DNA of 64,000 nucleotides from Oscillospiraceae bacterium. GTDB taxonomy: Bacteria; Bacillota; Clostridia; Oscillospirales; QAMX01. A model generated the notes under the pieces. The model saw only the letters and a program-made list of their open reading frames with translations, did not search any database and was not told the DNA's origin. The stretch is taken from positions 208,050 to 272,049 of the forward strand of contig SVLQ01000002.1 of assembly GCA_015067825.1 (NCBI GenBank), read 5' to 3'. Position 1 is the stretch's first letter; every line of letters starts with the position of its first letter. A program made the position numbers and the translations under genes. Of the stretch, positions 43,448 to 52,565 are shown piece by piece.

Positions 43448-44449
43448 TTAGCGGCTCTTGCGATAAGCGTCGGCGGCGAGTTGTGCGAGCAGCGTGGCGC
43501 GGGTGGCCTCGATGCTGTCGTGGGTGGTGACGGCCGGACGGTAGCTCCAGTCGCTCATGGCGTTCAGGGCATCTTCTTCCACCGTCATCGGCAGGGGCGA
43601 GACGGGAACGTACTGCTCTTTTTCGGTATCGGAATAGAAACGGACGGTATTGTTGACCGTGGAGACCTCGATATAACCGCGGGTACCGGTGATATAGAAA
43701 CGGGTATCGCCGTGGGCGTGGTATTCGTCAGGAGTCAGCCAGTTGACGGCCACGGTGGCCACGCTGCCGTCGGCCATTTCCATCATCGTCATGCCGGTAT
43801 CCCAGAAATCCGTGAACTGCGGATGACGGGCGAGGGCCGTGTGGGATGCGAGGATGGACTTGACTTCCTGCCCCGAGAAGAAGCGGGCGAGGTCGACGTC
43901 GTGGACGCCAATGTCGTTGATGATGCCGCCGTAGCGGGCATGGTCGTACATCCAATCCGGACGCTTGGTGGGGTGCAGCCGGTGCGGGCGCACGAGATAC
44001 TGCTGCGCAACCGTGCCGATCGCGCCTTCGTCGATCAGCTTTTTCGCGGTGCAAATGGCTTCGCCGAAACGCTCGGTCAGCATGAGGTAAAGCGGTGCGC
44101 CCGATTTCTTGGCGGCTGCTTCGATGGCGTCAACGTCTTCCATGCGCGTGGCCATCGGCTTGTCGGCGACGACGCCGAGTCCCGCTTCAAGTGCGCGGAT
44201 GATGTATTCGGGCTTATCGCAGTTGATGCGCGCGGTCAGGAGCATGTTCGCGCCGGAAGAAAGGAGCGCGTCGAGGTCGGTATAGACCGGTGCGCCGAAT
44301 TCTTCGGATGCCGCGCGGGCATTTTCGGGGTTGTCGTTGTCATAGAAGCCGACAACGCTTACGCCCTCGAAGGTAAGAGCCTTTTTCAAAAATCCGGTGC
44401 CGTGGACGTGGGCGAGACCCGCCATGGCGATCTTGACGTCGCGTTTCAT
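43448..44449 (-). CDS. Gfo/Idh/MocA-family oxidoreductase
   Basis: 333 residues. The Rossmann start (VKIAMAGLAHVHGTGFL) lacks the usual third Gly of GxGxxG, with AGLAHVH in its place. The conserved DKPMATRMEDVD (usual EKP) holds the catalytic-face lysine, and HDVDLARFF plus GTRGYIEV match the C-terminal sheet. Family members oxidise or reduce sugars or sugar derivatives using NAD(P). ATG after GGAGG. Monocistronic, between two terminators, so the substrate is not set by context; the DKP and AGLA changes are worth noting. Confidence 0.85.
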   Translation of the reverse strand: MKRDVKIAMAGLAHVHGTGFLKKALTFEGVSVVGFYDNDNPENARAASEEFGAPVYTDLDALLSSGANMLLTARINCDKPEYIIRALEAGLGVVADKPMATRMEDVDAIEAAAKKSGAPLYLMLTERFGEAICTAKKLIDEGAIGTVAQQYLVRPHRLHPTKRPDWMYDHARYGGIINDIGVHDVDLARFFSGQEVKSILASHTALARHPQFTDFWDTGMTMMEMADGSVATVAVNWLTPDEYHAHGDTRFYITGTRGYIEVSTVNNTVRFYSDTEKEQYVPVSPLPMTVEEDALNAMSDWSYRPAVTTHDSIEATRATLLAQLAADAYRKSR

Positions 44450-44496
44450 CGGAAAAACCTCCGTTCAATATGATATTTATGATAAGGAAGATGGAA

Positions 44497-44527
44497 ATTC
44501 CCGAAGCCCAATTTGGGCTTCGGGAAT
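44497..44527 (-). terminator. Terminator of hom
   Basis: 14-base-pair stem ATTCCCGAAGCCCA/TGGGCTTCGGGAAT, loop ATT; short T run on the minus strand. Confidence 0.8.
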
Positions 44528-44534
44528 CGAAACG

Positions 44535-45779
44535 CTAAAAGAGCATGAGCTTGTTGGCCACGACACCTTCGCCGCAAGCGGTCTTGAGGGCGTCGAGCTT
44601 TTCAAAGAACAGACCTTCTTTGATTTCGGCGACAACGATACCACCGACGGTGTCGCTGGTTTTGACGAGCTGCAAAATGTTGCCTTCGCCGAAAATTTCG
44701 GTCGCCTTGGCGAGCACCGCGCTGAAATCGTCGCTCTGAAGGCGCACGAAGTATTCGTGCGCGACCTGACGGCAATCGGCGATACGGTCGGGATCGGCCG
44801 GCTCCCAATCCATCCACTTACGGGCGCGGTCGTGCTTGGCGGCGTCGATGACGTCGGCGACGATGGCGCTAGCGGTGGGCAGCTTGCCCGCGCCGCGGCC
44901 GTAGAAGAGCACTTCGTCAACCGAGTCGCCCTTGACCATAATGCCGTTGAAAACGCCGTTGATGGTGGCGAGCGGCGAGGTGGCGGGGATCATATACGGC
45001 GAGACGGAGAGGTAGATCTTGTCGTCTTCCATGCGCTTGGCACGGCCGAGGAGCTTGATCTTTCTGCCGAGCATATCGGCCATTTCGATGTCTTCAGCGC
45101 CGATGTTCTGGATGCCTTCGATTCTGACCATGTCGGGGTAGACGTGGAAACCGAATGCGAGGGCGGAGAGGATGCAGATCTTTCTGCAGGCGTCGTCGCC
45201 GTGGATGTCGGCCGAGGGGTTGGCTTCAGCGTAGCCGAGGGCCTGCGCTTCCTTGAGCGCATCTTCAAACGAGAGCCCCGATTCGATCATGCGCGTGAGG
45301 ATATAGTTGGTCGTGCCGTTTAAGATCCCGTAAACTTCTTCGACCTTGTTGGCCGCAAGGCACTGGTTGAGCGGGCGGATGATGGGGATACCACCGCCGA
45401 CGGAGGCCTCGAAGAGGTAGTTCACGTTTTTATCCGCGGCGATCTCGAAAAATTCGACCGCGTGCTTGGCGACGAGCTCTTTGTTCGAGGTGATAACGTG
45501 CTTGCCTGCAAGCAAGGCGCGCTTGGTAAAATCGTAGGCGAACGTGCTGCCGCCGATTGTTTCGACAACGATGGAGACCTCGGGATCGTTTTCGATGATC
45601 GAGAAGTCTTTGATCATTTTATCTGCAAACGGGCTGTCGGGGAAATCGCGGACGTCGAGAATGTATTTGAGGTAAATGTCTTGTCCGGCACGCGCCGAAA
45701 GCATTTGCGGATGCTTTGCGATAATTTCGGCGACACCGCTGCCGACAACACCATAGCCCATGATAGCAACACCGGCCAT
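44535..45779 (-). CDS. hom: Homoserine dehydrogenase
   Basis: 414 residues from the ATG at 45779, after GGGAG. The frame runs upstream to 46232, but that part has no homology. The enzyme reduces aspartate semialdehyde to homoserine on the way to threonine and methionine. Signatures: VAIMGYGVVGSGVAEII, TSNKELVAKH, EASVGGGIPIIRPLN, GILNGTTNYILTRM, and DIHGDDACRKI. A C-terminal ACT-like domain (about 340-414) could give feedback control by threonine. The promoter is at 45856-45884; no leader riboswitch is seen. Confidence 0.94.
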   Translation of the reverse strand: MAGVAIMGYGVVGSGVAEIIAKHPQMLSARAGQDIYLKYILDVRDFPDSPFADKMIKDFSIIENDPEVSIVVETIGGSTFAYDFTKRALLAGKHVITSNKELVAKHAVEFFEIAADKNVNYLFEASVGGGIPIIRPLNQCLAANKVEEVYGILNGTTNYILTRMIESGLSFEDALKEAQALGYAEANPSADIHGDDACRKICILSALAFGFHVYPDMVRIEGIQNIGAEDIEMADMLGRKIKLLGRAKRMEDDKIYLSVSPYMIPATSPLATINGVFNGIMVKGDSVDEVLFYGRGAGKLPTASAIVADVIDAAKHDRARKWMDWEPADPDRIADCRQVAHEYFVRLQSDDFSAVLAKATEIFGEGNILQLVKTSDTVGGIVVAEIKEGLFFEKLDALKTACGEGVVANKLMLF

Positions 45780-45855
45780 TTGGTTCAACTCCCTGTATCT
45801 GTATTTCGGATATTTTTTGGTTGGCTGCGCCGGGGCGACGCAGAAAGTATTATAT

Positions 45856-45884
45856 ATTATACCATAGAAGATGGCGTACCACAA
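45856..45884 (-). promoter_or_regulatory. Promoter of hom
   Basis: Minus strand: -35 TTGTGG (45879-45884), 17 bases, -10 TATAAT (45856-45861) with TGG before it. Confidence 0.7.
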
Positions 45885-45902
45885 GACAAATTTTGATCTT
45901 TT

Positions 45903-45916
45903 ACGGAAATTTCCGT
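45903..45916. promoter_or_regulatory. Palindrome between divergent promoters
   Basis: Perfect ACGGAAATTTCCGT. It lies between the hom promoter and that of the next gene, so it may be an operator for one or both. Confidence 0.45.
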
Positions 45917-45969
45917 GTTTTGAAGCCGAGGCTTTCCAAAAAGCTCTTTTCTTTCTCTGAAATTTGCGA

Positions 45970-45975
45970 TATAAT
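45970..45975 (+). promoter_or_regulatory. -10 element of the 46063 gene
   Basis: TATAAT at 45970-45975 with a weak TTTTCT -35. A perfect GATCGAAAAC/GTTTTCGATC hairpin (45983-46005) is at the predicted start of the RNA. Confidence 0.5.
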
Positions 45976-46062
45976 AAGAATTGATCGAAAACTTTGTTTT
46001 CGATCGCCTCGGCGGGAATCGTCTTGGCGGCGTTTTTTTGTTTGGGTAAGGGAGGCTTTTTT

Positions 46063-46596
46063 ATGAAACGACTGACGGATCTTTCGGATCGGCAGCTTGA
46101 TCTTTTGAAAACGAGCGTTGTAAGCGGTATTTGGTTTATCGTTTTTGCGCTGCTTTCGGTGTTTCTGACGAATGTTATCTGTACGCTGGCGTTCAAACAA
46201 ATCATCGACGGTGTGATGAGCGAGGGCGGCAAAGACGGTGTGCAGCTTTTCCTGGAAGGTGTGAGCTACGCCGTGTTTGTGGTTCTTTCGGCGGTCAGCG
46301 CATTTCTGCGCGGTAAAAAGCGCGCAAAGCACAAAATTTCGCACGAGATCTTTCTGCGCGGTGTTTTTATGGTCACGGCGATTCTGATTGTCCCGGCACT
46401 CCTTGGTTTTCATCCGACCAAACCTGCGGAAAGCGGCGCGCTGCTCTTCCTTTATATGCCGTTTTTGTGGCTTGGGAAATCGCTGGGCATGACGCAGCTG
46501 TCGGTTTTGCTGACGGCATTTCTTTCGGCGGGCGTGCAGTACCTGCTGTACCGCTTCGGATGCCTGATTTATCGCCGCCGAACAGAAAAAGAATAG
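46063..46596 (+). CDS. Four-helix membrane protein, unknown function
   Basis: 177 residues, ATG after AAGGGAGG. Four hydrophobic segments at about 22-45, 67-85, 98-118 and 128-165, with basic loops (RGKKRAKHK, YRRRTEKE). The frame is open upstream to 45994, but the extra residues would begin inside the hairpin, so the short form is preferred. I recognise no family. It is 172 bases ahead of uppP on the same strand. The 5' hairpin suggests control at the RNA level. Confidence 0.6.
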   Translation: MKRLTDLSDRQLDLLKTSVVSGIWFIVFALLSVFLTNVICTLAFKQIIDGVMSEGGKDGVQLFLEGVSYAVFVVLSAVSAFLRGKKRAKHKISHEIFLRGVFMVTAILIVPALLGFHPTKPAESGALLFLYMPFLWLGKSLGMTQLSVLLTAFLSAGVQYLLYRFGCLIYRRRTEKE

Positions 46597-46628
46597 CCGT
46601 TTGACTGGAAAAACGAGAAAAAGTATGG

Positions 46629-46680
46629 TATAATGTTATATGGACAGTTACGCCGAAAAAACAGAGCGGTTTTTTCGGCG
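46629..46680 (+). promoter_or_regulatory. Promoter and leader hairpin of uppP
   Basis: -10 TATAAT (46629-46634) preceded by TGG. Right after it lies a perfect 12-base-pair stem CGCCGAAAAAAC/GTTTTTTCGGCG (46651-46680), still 88 bases before the start codon. Confidence 0.55.
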
Positions 46681-46768
46681 TAGTGGTCGTGGAATCGGTA
46701 TGTTTTTGCCGCGAATTTCGTAGACATACAATAGCGCGGATTCAACTCGTTGTCTGGAGGAAATCATC

Positions 46769-47584
46769 ATGTCGATCTGGTTGGGTGCCCTGTTCGGATT
46801 GGTGCAGGGTCTGACGGAATTTTTGCCCGTTTCGAGCTCGGGGCATCTGGCGATCCTTTCCATGTTGGCGCTGGACAGTGCCGATATGTTCTTCTCGATC
46901 CTTCTGCATCTGGCGACGTTTGTTGCCGTCTGCATCGCCTTCCGCAAAGATGTGTGGGCGCTCGTGCGCGAAGTTGTCTGCTTTATTCCGGACACGATCC
47001 AAAAAAAGCCGCCGCGCGACAAAGACTATCGCCATATGCTCTATATGATGATCCTTTCGCTCCTGCCGCTGGTGGCGGTGGTATTTTTCCAGGATCAGAT
47101 CGATGCAATCTTCAACTCTCCGCTCGCCATCGGCCTTGCACTCTGCGTGACGGCGACACTCCTCGTCCTCGCCGACCGTTTCGGCAACGGCACCAAAACC
47201 GTCGGCACGATGACCGCGCGCGATGCGATCGTGATCGGTCTGGTGCAGATGGTCGCGATCATCCCGGGGATCTCCCGTTCCGGCGCCACACTGACCGCCG
47301 CGCTCTTCTGCGGCCTTGCGCGCGAGGATGCGGTCAAGTATTCGTTCCTCTTGAGCCTGCCGACGATTGTGGCGGCGGCCGCACTCGAAGTGCTGGACGT
47401 GATCGGCACGGGCATTGATACGGCTCTTCTTGCGCCGTATGCGGTCGGCTGTCTGGTGGCCGGTGTGACCGGTTATCTCGGCATCGGCATGGTGCGCATG
47501 ATCTCTAAAAACGGCAAGCTGAAAATCTTTTCGTTCTATTGCGCCGCTTTGGCGCTGGGGCTGTTTGCCTCGTACCTGTTTTAA
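46769..47584 (+). CDS. uppP: Undecaprenyl-diphosphatase UppP (BacA)
   Basis: 271 residues with about eight transmembrane helices. The two catalytic loops are clear: LTEFLPVSSSGHL and PGISRSGATL. The enzyme dephosphorylates undecaprenyl pyrophosphate so that the lipid carrier of cell-wall synthesis can be reused; extra copies raise bacitracin tolerance. ATG after GGAGG. The leader carries a strong hairpin. It precedes the ftsK/spoIIIE gene by 47 bases; the two may be cotranscribed. Confidence 0.93.
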   Translation: MSIWLGALFGLVQGLTEFLPVSSSGHLAILSMLALDSADMFFSILLHLATFVAVCIAFRKDVWALVREVVCFIPDTIQKKPPRDKDYRHMLYMMILSLLPLVAVVFFQDQIDAIFNSPLAIGLALCVTATLLVLADRFGNGTKTVGTMTARDAIVIGLVQMVAIIPGISRSGATLTAALFCGLAREDAVKYSFLLSLPTIVAAAALEVLDVIGTGIDTALLAPYAVGCLVAGVTGYLGIGMVRMISKNGKLKIFSFYCAALALGLFASYLF

Positions 47585-47631
47585 GGTCTTATCATTTTAG
47601 TTAACACTGCACAGCAAAGGTGGGAAACACA

Positions 47632-50439
47632 TTGGCGGCACAGAAGAAGAAAACAACGACAAAAAACGCAGCAGCATCCAAAAAAGAAGCGCCGGTCAAA
47701 TCCAAACGCAAGAGCAACGGCAACGCCATGGCGATTACGATCGTCGTGCTGCTGGTGCTGGCGATCCTGATGCTGATCGGCTTTTTTGCCGAGGATGCAG
47801 CTGTTTTGCGCCTGCTGTGCGATGCGGTCAAGTACCTCGTCGGTGCGGGCTTCTTCACGCTGCCGTTTGTGCTGATCGCCGTCGCATTTGATTTGCTGCT
47901 GCATTTCAAGCGCAGAAACAATGTGTTCCGCTTGGTTGTACTCTCGTCGGTGCCGTTTTTTGTGGGCGCAATCGCCCATGTGTTCACGGCCTCGGAACGT
48001 TATTCCTCTGCCGGTGCGATCTTAAAGGACGGTCTTACATACAAAAGCGGCGGTCTGATCGCCGGCGGCATTTCCGAATTACTTGTCAAAGCGATCACGC
48101 GCCTTGGCGCAGGGATCGTTTTGGGCGTCATTTTCGTCCTGCTCCTCTTGGTCGCCGTCAACATCACCTTAACGCAGATTGCCGAATCTGCCGGCCATCG
48201 CCTCGAACGCGCCAAAGACAAAACGGTCGAACAGCACAAATACCGCCGTGCTGAGCGCCAGCGTCAACGCGAGATCGCCCGCACGCAGCGCGAACAGCAG
48301 CTGCCGCTGCCGGCACCGACGACCCCGAAAAAGGGCATCGACATTCCGCTGGATGCCAAGCGCCGCATCGATATTCCGCTCGACGGCTATTCTACCGCGC
48401 CGACCGGTGCATTTGCGGCACCGAATGAACGCATCGGCAGCGAAATCCGTCAGGAATCCGCCGCAGAGGTGCGCCCGGTTATCGTGGCGGAACCGCCGCG
48501 AACCGAACCCAAACCGCAGCCTGTGCGCGTCAGTGAACCGAAAATCGCCATTGCCGAGCCGAAAAAACCGGTAGAGCGCGGACCCGATCCGATCCCGGTT
48601 GCCGACGATCCCGAACCCGCCTTCCGCGAGGCGCATCACACCGCCTCCGATGACCTGGCCGTTTTGCGCGTGCGCGGTGTTGCCCCGCCGCCGACGGTCT
48701 CGCCCGACGTGTTCCAGCCCGTTGCCAAGCAGCCGCCCGCCGAAAAGAGCGCGAGAGAGCGCATGCGCGTGACGATGACGAAGGACGAGTTGGAAGATGA
48801 GATCGCGCAGGTCAACGAAGCCGCCGAGATCCCGGTCGCACAGGAATACCGCCTGCCGCCGATCGAACTCTTGAAAACCGAACCGCAGACGAACCTCGAA
48901 AGCGCGGAGGCCGAAATGCGCCAGAATGCGGACAAGCTGATCCGAACGCTCGCCAGCTTCAATCTCGATGCCCAGATCGTCGGGGTCACGCGCGGTCCGT
49001 CCGTCACGCGGTACGAAGTCCAGCTCTCCAGCGGCACGCGCTCGTCCAAGCTGATGGGCCTCGCCGACGATATCTCCCTTGCGCTGGCCGCGCAGTCGAT
49101 CCGCATTGCGCCGATCCCCAACAAATCGGCGATCGGCATTGAAGTTCCCAACAAGGTCGTCACAATGGTCTATCTGCGCGACGTCATCGAATCGCGGGAA
49201 TTCAAGGAAAGCCGCTCGCAGGTGACGTTTGCCCTCGGCAACGATATCGCCGGCCAGCCGGTCGTCTCCGATATCTCGCGCCTGCCGCATATGCTCGTCG
49301 GCGGTACGACCAACTCCGGTAAATCCGTCTGTATCAACTCGCTTCTGATCAGTTTGATCTACAAATCTCGTCCGGATGAAGTCCGCTTGATCCTCATCGA
49401 CCCGAAAATGGTCGAATTTGCCTCCTATAACGGCATCCCGCACCTGCTGATCCCGGTCGTCACCGACCCGAAAAAAGCTGCCGGTGCGCTGCAATGGGCG
49501 GTCACGGAAATGATGCAGCGCTACAAGCGCTTCAACGAACTGGGCGTGCGCAACTTCACCGAGTACAACGACGCCTGCGATCGCTTCAACGCGGCTGCTG
49601 CCGAAGAAGCGGCGGCGCAGGCCGAAGCCGACGAAGCGCCGTTCGACCTCGACGAATCGACCGGTGAAGTCATCGAAAACGTCTTGAAGCCGAGCTTTGA
49701 GAAGATGGCGCGCATCGTCATCGTCATCGACGAGCTCGCCGACCTGATGATCGTCTCGCCGGGCGAGGTCGAAGAATCGATCTGCCGCATCGCGCAGATG
49801 GCGCGTGCCGCCGGCATGCACCTGATCGTCGCTACCCAGCGCCCGTCGGCCGACGTCATCACCGGCCTGATGAAGGCGAACATCCCCTCGCGTATCGCGT
49901 TCTCCGTCGCCAGCGGCATGGAATCGCGCATCATTCTCGACCAAATCGGTGCCGAACGCCTGATCGGCCGCGGCGATATGCTGTTTTCGCCGATCGGCTC
50001 CAATAAGCCCACGCGCATTCAGGGCTGCTACGTTTCCAGCGCGGAGATCGATGCGGTCGTGGAATACGTCAAGAGCGAAAACGCCGTCGAGTATTCGAGC
50101 GACGTGCTTGCGCAGGTCGACCGTGCGGCGCAAAACGTCGGCGGCAAGAAGGGCCGCGGCGGCAGCGCTGCTGCGCGCGAAGAAAGCGGCGGAGCCGGCG
50201 ACGACGATGTCGACGAGCTCTTCAACGACGCGGTCAGCATCGCCGTCGAGAGCGGGCGCGTGTCCACCTCGATGCTGCAGACTCGTCTGAAGCTGGGCTA
50301 CGCCCGCGCGGCGCGCATCGTCGATCAGATGGAAAGCTGCGGGATCATCGGCCCGTTCGAAGGGCAGAAGCCGCGCCAGATCCTGATCTCCAAAGAAGAT
50401 TGGGCAGAAATGCGCTATCGCCGCGAAAACATGGAATAA
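47632..50439 (+). CDS. ftsK: FtsK/SpoIIIE DNA translocase
   Basis: 935 residues from a TTG at 47632; a GTG at 47620 overlaps the AAAGGTGG site. Four transmembrane helices lie at about 30-190, followed by a long Pro/Glu-rich linker (190-400). The motor follows, with Walker A GGTTNSGKSVCINSLL and Walker B IVIVIDELADLMI. The C-terminal winged helix (gamma, TSMLQTRLKLGYARAARIVDQ) reads DNA polarity. It pumps chromosomal DNA across the division or spore septum. A small insertion of Ala/Glu residues (EEAAAQAEADEAPFDLDE) lies between the two walker motifs. Confidence 0.93.
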   Translation: MAAQKKKTTTKNAAASKKEAPVKSKRKSNGNAMAITIVVLLVLAILMLIGFFAEDAAVLRLLCDAVKYLVGAGFFTLPFVLIAVAFDLLLHFKRRNNVFRLVVLSSVPFFVGAIAHVFTASERYSSAGAILKDGLTYKSGGLIAGGISELLVKAITRLGAGIVLGVIFVLLLLVAVNITLTQIAESAGHRLERAKDKTVEQHKYRRAERQRQREIARTQREQQLPLPAPTTPKKGIDIPLDAKRRIDIPLDGYSTAPTGAFAAPNERIGSEIRQESAAEVRPVIVAEPPRTEPKPQPVRVSEPKIAIAEPKKPVERGPDPIPVADDPEPAFREAHHTASDDLAVLRVRGVAPPPTVSPDVFQPVAKQPPAEKSARERMRVTMTKDELEDEIAQVNEAAEIPVAQEYRLPPIELLKTEPQTNLESAEAEMRQNADKLIRTLASFNLDAQIVGVTRGPSVTRYEVQLSSGTRSSKLMGLADDISLALAAQSIRIAPIPNKSAIGIEVPNKVVTMVYLRDVIESREFKESRSQVTFALGNDIAGQPVVSDISRLPHMLVGGTTNSGKSVCINSLLISLIYKSRPDEVRLILIDPKMVEFASYNGIPHLLIPVVTDPKKAAGALQWAVTEMMQRYKRFNELGVRNFTEYNDACDRFNAAAAEEAAAQAEADEAPFDLDESTGEVIENVLKPSFEKMARIVIVIDELADLMIVSPGEVEESICRIAQMARAAGMHLIVATQRPSADVITGLMKANIPSRIAFSVASGMESRIILDQIGAERLIGRGDMLFSPIGSNKPTRIQGCYVSSAEIDAVVEYVKSENAVEYSSDVLAQVDRAAQNVGGKKGRGGSAAAREESGGAGDDDVDELFNDAVSIAVESGRVSTSMLQTRLKLGYARAARIVDQMESCGIIGPFEGQKPRQILISKEDWAEMRYRRENME

Positions 50440-50510
50440 GCGTCTCTCCGTTCCGCTCTGCGGAGCTATAACCCATAAATTCACACAATTATTTCAAGGA
50501 GGAACCCCAA

Positions 50511-51557
50511 ATGCATTGCACCGAAACTCTGATGTGGAAAGAAATCAACGAATCCGCCGTTGGCTGCCGCGCTGCCAAAGCCGCCGATACGGCCATCATC
50601 GCCGACATCGTCCGCGCTGTGAAGAAAAAGAAGGTCGCCGGCGTTACGATCGCTGCCCGCGGCACCTCTGACCACGCCGGCTTCTTTGCCAAATACCTGA
50701 TCGAAACGAAGATCGGTCTGCCGGTTTCGCTGGCCGCTCCGTCGGTCTACACCGTCTACGACGGCGCTCTGTGCCTCAAAAATCAGCTCGTCATCGGCCT
50801 GTCGCAGAGCGGCCACGCTGCCGACGCGATCGAAGTCCTGACCCGCGCCCGCGCCGCCGGCGCCGTCACCGTCGCTATCACCAACGATCCGACCTCCCCG
50901 ATGGCTGAATGCGCCGAATTCCACCTCGACTGCGTGCAGGGCCCGGAAAAATCCGTCGCCGCCACCAAGACCTTCATTGGCGAGCTCTATCTGGTGCTCG
51001 CGCTGGTCGCGAAGTGGTCGGGTGCCGCCGAACTCAAGGATGCGCAGAAACGCGTTCCGGCGATCATCGAAAAGGTCTACAAGATGTCTGAATACATCGA
51101 GCAGCTTGCGATGCGTTACCGCTTCATCAACGACAGCTTCGTCCTCGCCCGCGGCTACGCCTACTCGCTCGCGTTTGAATTTGCGCTCAAGACCCAGGAA
51201 ACCTGCTACATCCGCAGCCGCGGCTACGCCACCAGCGACTTCTACCATGGTCCGGTCGCGCAGATCTCGGCCGGCACGCCGGTCTTCCTCTTCGCCCTCA
51301 GCGACAAACTGACCGAAGACTCCCACAAGATGCTCGACCGCGTCAAGGAAATGGGCGGCGACGTCTTTGCCTACACGACCGACGCCGGTATCCTCGCCAA
51401 GGCCGACAGCGGTATCCTGCTGCCGGAATGCGACGAAATCAGCGCGATCTTTGCCGCCAGCACGGCGATGCAGCTCTTCGCCTGCGCGCTGTCGGTTGCC
51501 CGCGGCCTGAACCCCGACCAGCCGCGCGGCCTCTCGAAGGTCACCATCACGAAGTAA
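50511..51557 (+). CDS. SIS-domain sugar isomerase (GlmS C-terminal-like)
   Basis: 348 residues, ATG after AAGGAGG. Two SIS domains like the isomerase half of GlmS: ARGTSDHAGFFAKYLIE, IGLSQSGHAADAIEV, PEKSVAATKTFIGELYLV, then LARGYAYSLAFEFALKTQE. The N-terminal glutaminase domain of GlmS is missing. Such proteins act as glucosamine-6-phosphate deaminase/isomerase (NagB-II or AgaS-like) on amino-sugar phosphates. It may feed amino sugars from glycans to fructose-6-phosphate. Placed between ftsK and yicC; 71 bases follow ftsK. Confidence 0.85.
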   Translation: MHCTETLMWKEINESAVGCRAAKAADTAIIADIVRAVKKKKVAGVTIAARGTSDHAGFFAKYLIETKIGLPVSLAAPSVYTVYDGALCLKNQLVIGLSQSGHAADAIEVLTRARAAGAVTVAITNDPTSPMAECAEFHLDCVQGPEKSVAATKTFIGELYLVLALVAKWSGAAELKDAQKRVPAIIEKVYKMSEYIEQLAMRYRFINDSFVLARGYAYSLAFEFALKTQETCYIRSRGYATSDFYHGPVAQISAGTPVFLFALSDKLTEDSHKMLDRVKEMGGDVFAYTTDAGILAKADSGILLPECDEISAIFAASTAMQLFACALSVARGLNPDQPRGLSKVTITK

Positions 51558-51648
51558 CACATCCCGCACCGCACGGTCTGTCTGCGGGCAGACCGTGCGG
51601 TGAGTATCGTACCCGCCGCTCAAAAATAGGCGGAGAAACGGAGTCACT

Positions 51649-52527
51649 ATGGTTAACAGCATGACCGGTTACGGGCGCGCGTCCGTGACCTTCGGCGATA
51701 AAACGATCACGGCGGAACTGCGCTCGGTCAACAACCGCTACCTCGACTGCACGGTGCGCTGCCCGCGCCTGTACGCATTCCTGGAAGAACCGGCGAAAGC
51801 CCGGCTGAAAGCGGCCGGCGTCACGCGCGGCAAGGTCGATATGTTCATCGGCATCGAATACGCCGCCGGCGACAGTGAGGTCTGCATCAATGCCGGTGCG
51901 GTCAACGCGTATCTGGCTGCGCTGAAGGAAATGACCGAGGAATACGGCCTCAAGGATGACGTTTCGGCGATGGGTGTGGCCCGTCTGCCCGACGTCTTTA
52001 CCGTGAAAAAAGTGGAAGAAGACCGCGATCAACTGTTGGTCGACGTCTGCACGGTGCTCGATCAGGCGATCGCTGCGTTTGTGGCGATGCGTCAGACCGA
52101 AGGCAGCGCGCTTCGCGCCGACGTGCTGGCCAAAACGGACGAGCTGGAACGCATGAAATGTGCCGTGCGCGAGCGGATGCCGCTGGTCGTCAGCGAATAC
52201 CGCGAAAAGCTGCTGGCGAAAATGCGTGAGCTGCTCGGCGACCGCCAGGTCGACGAATCGCGCATCCTGACCGAAGCGGCGATCGTCGCCGACCGCGTTG
52301 CCACCGACGAAGAGACGGTGCGCCTCGAAAGCCACTTCACGCAGCTGCGCGCGCTGCTCGATTCCAACGAGCCCGTGGGCAGAAAACTCGACTTTTTGGT
52401 GCAGGAGATCCACCGCGAGATCAATACGATCGGTTCCAAGGCCTCGGATCTGACGGTGACGAAACTGATCCTCGATATGAAAGCGGAACTGGAAAAGATC
52501 CGCGAACAGATCCAGAACATCGAATAA
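51649..52527 (+). CDS. yicC: YicC-family endoribonuclease
   Basis: 292 residues. The N-terminus MVNSMTGYGRASV, the EVSSVNNRYLDC-like segment RSVNNRYLDCTVRCPR and the C-terminal KLDFLVQEIHREINTIGSKA are the YicC signature. In other bacteria it cleaves RNA and affects small-RNA decay. ATG after GGCGGAGAAACGG. It begins the compact cluster that runs to rsgA, with remA 38 bases downstream. Same order as in other Bacillota (yloC-remA-gmk-rpoZ). Confidence 0.92.
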   Translation: MVNSMTGYGRASVTFGDKTITAELRSVNNRYLDCTVRCPRLYAFLEEPAKARLKAAGVTRGKVDMFIGIEYAAGDSEVCINAGAVNAYLAALKEMTEEYGLKDDVSAMGVARLPDVFTVKKVEEDRDQLLVDVCTVLDQAIAAFVAMRQTEGSALRADVLAKTDELERMKCAVRERMPLVVSEYREKLLAKMRELLGDRQVDESRILTEAAIVADRVATDEETVRLESHFTQLRALLDSNEPVGRKLDFLVQEIHREINTIGSKASDLTVTKLILDMKAELEKIREQIQNIE

Positions 52528-52565
52528 AGGCCGGCAGCATACGCCGGAGGAACAGGTGAAGGATT

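Noticed and set aside
45780..46232. N-terminal extension of homoserine dehydrogenase
   Set aside because: It runs through the promoter region and has no family match; ATG at 45779 has a good ribosome site.
48169..50484. 771-codon antisense ORF opposite ftsK
   Set aside because: Shadow frame of a GC-rich gene.
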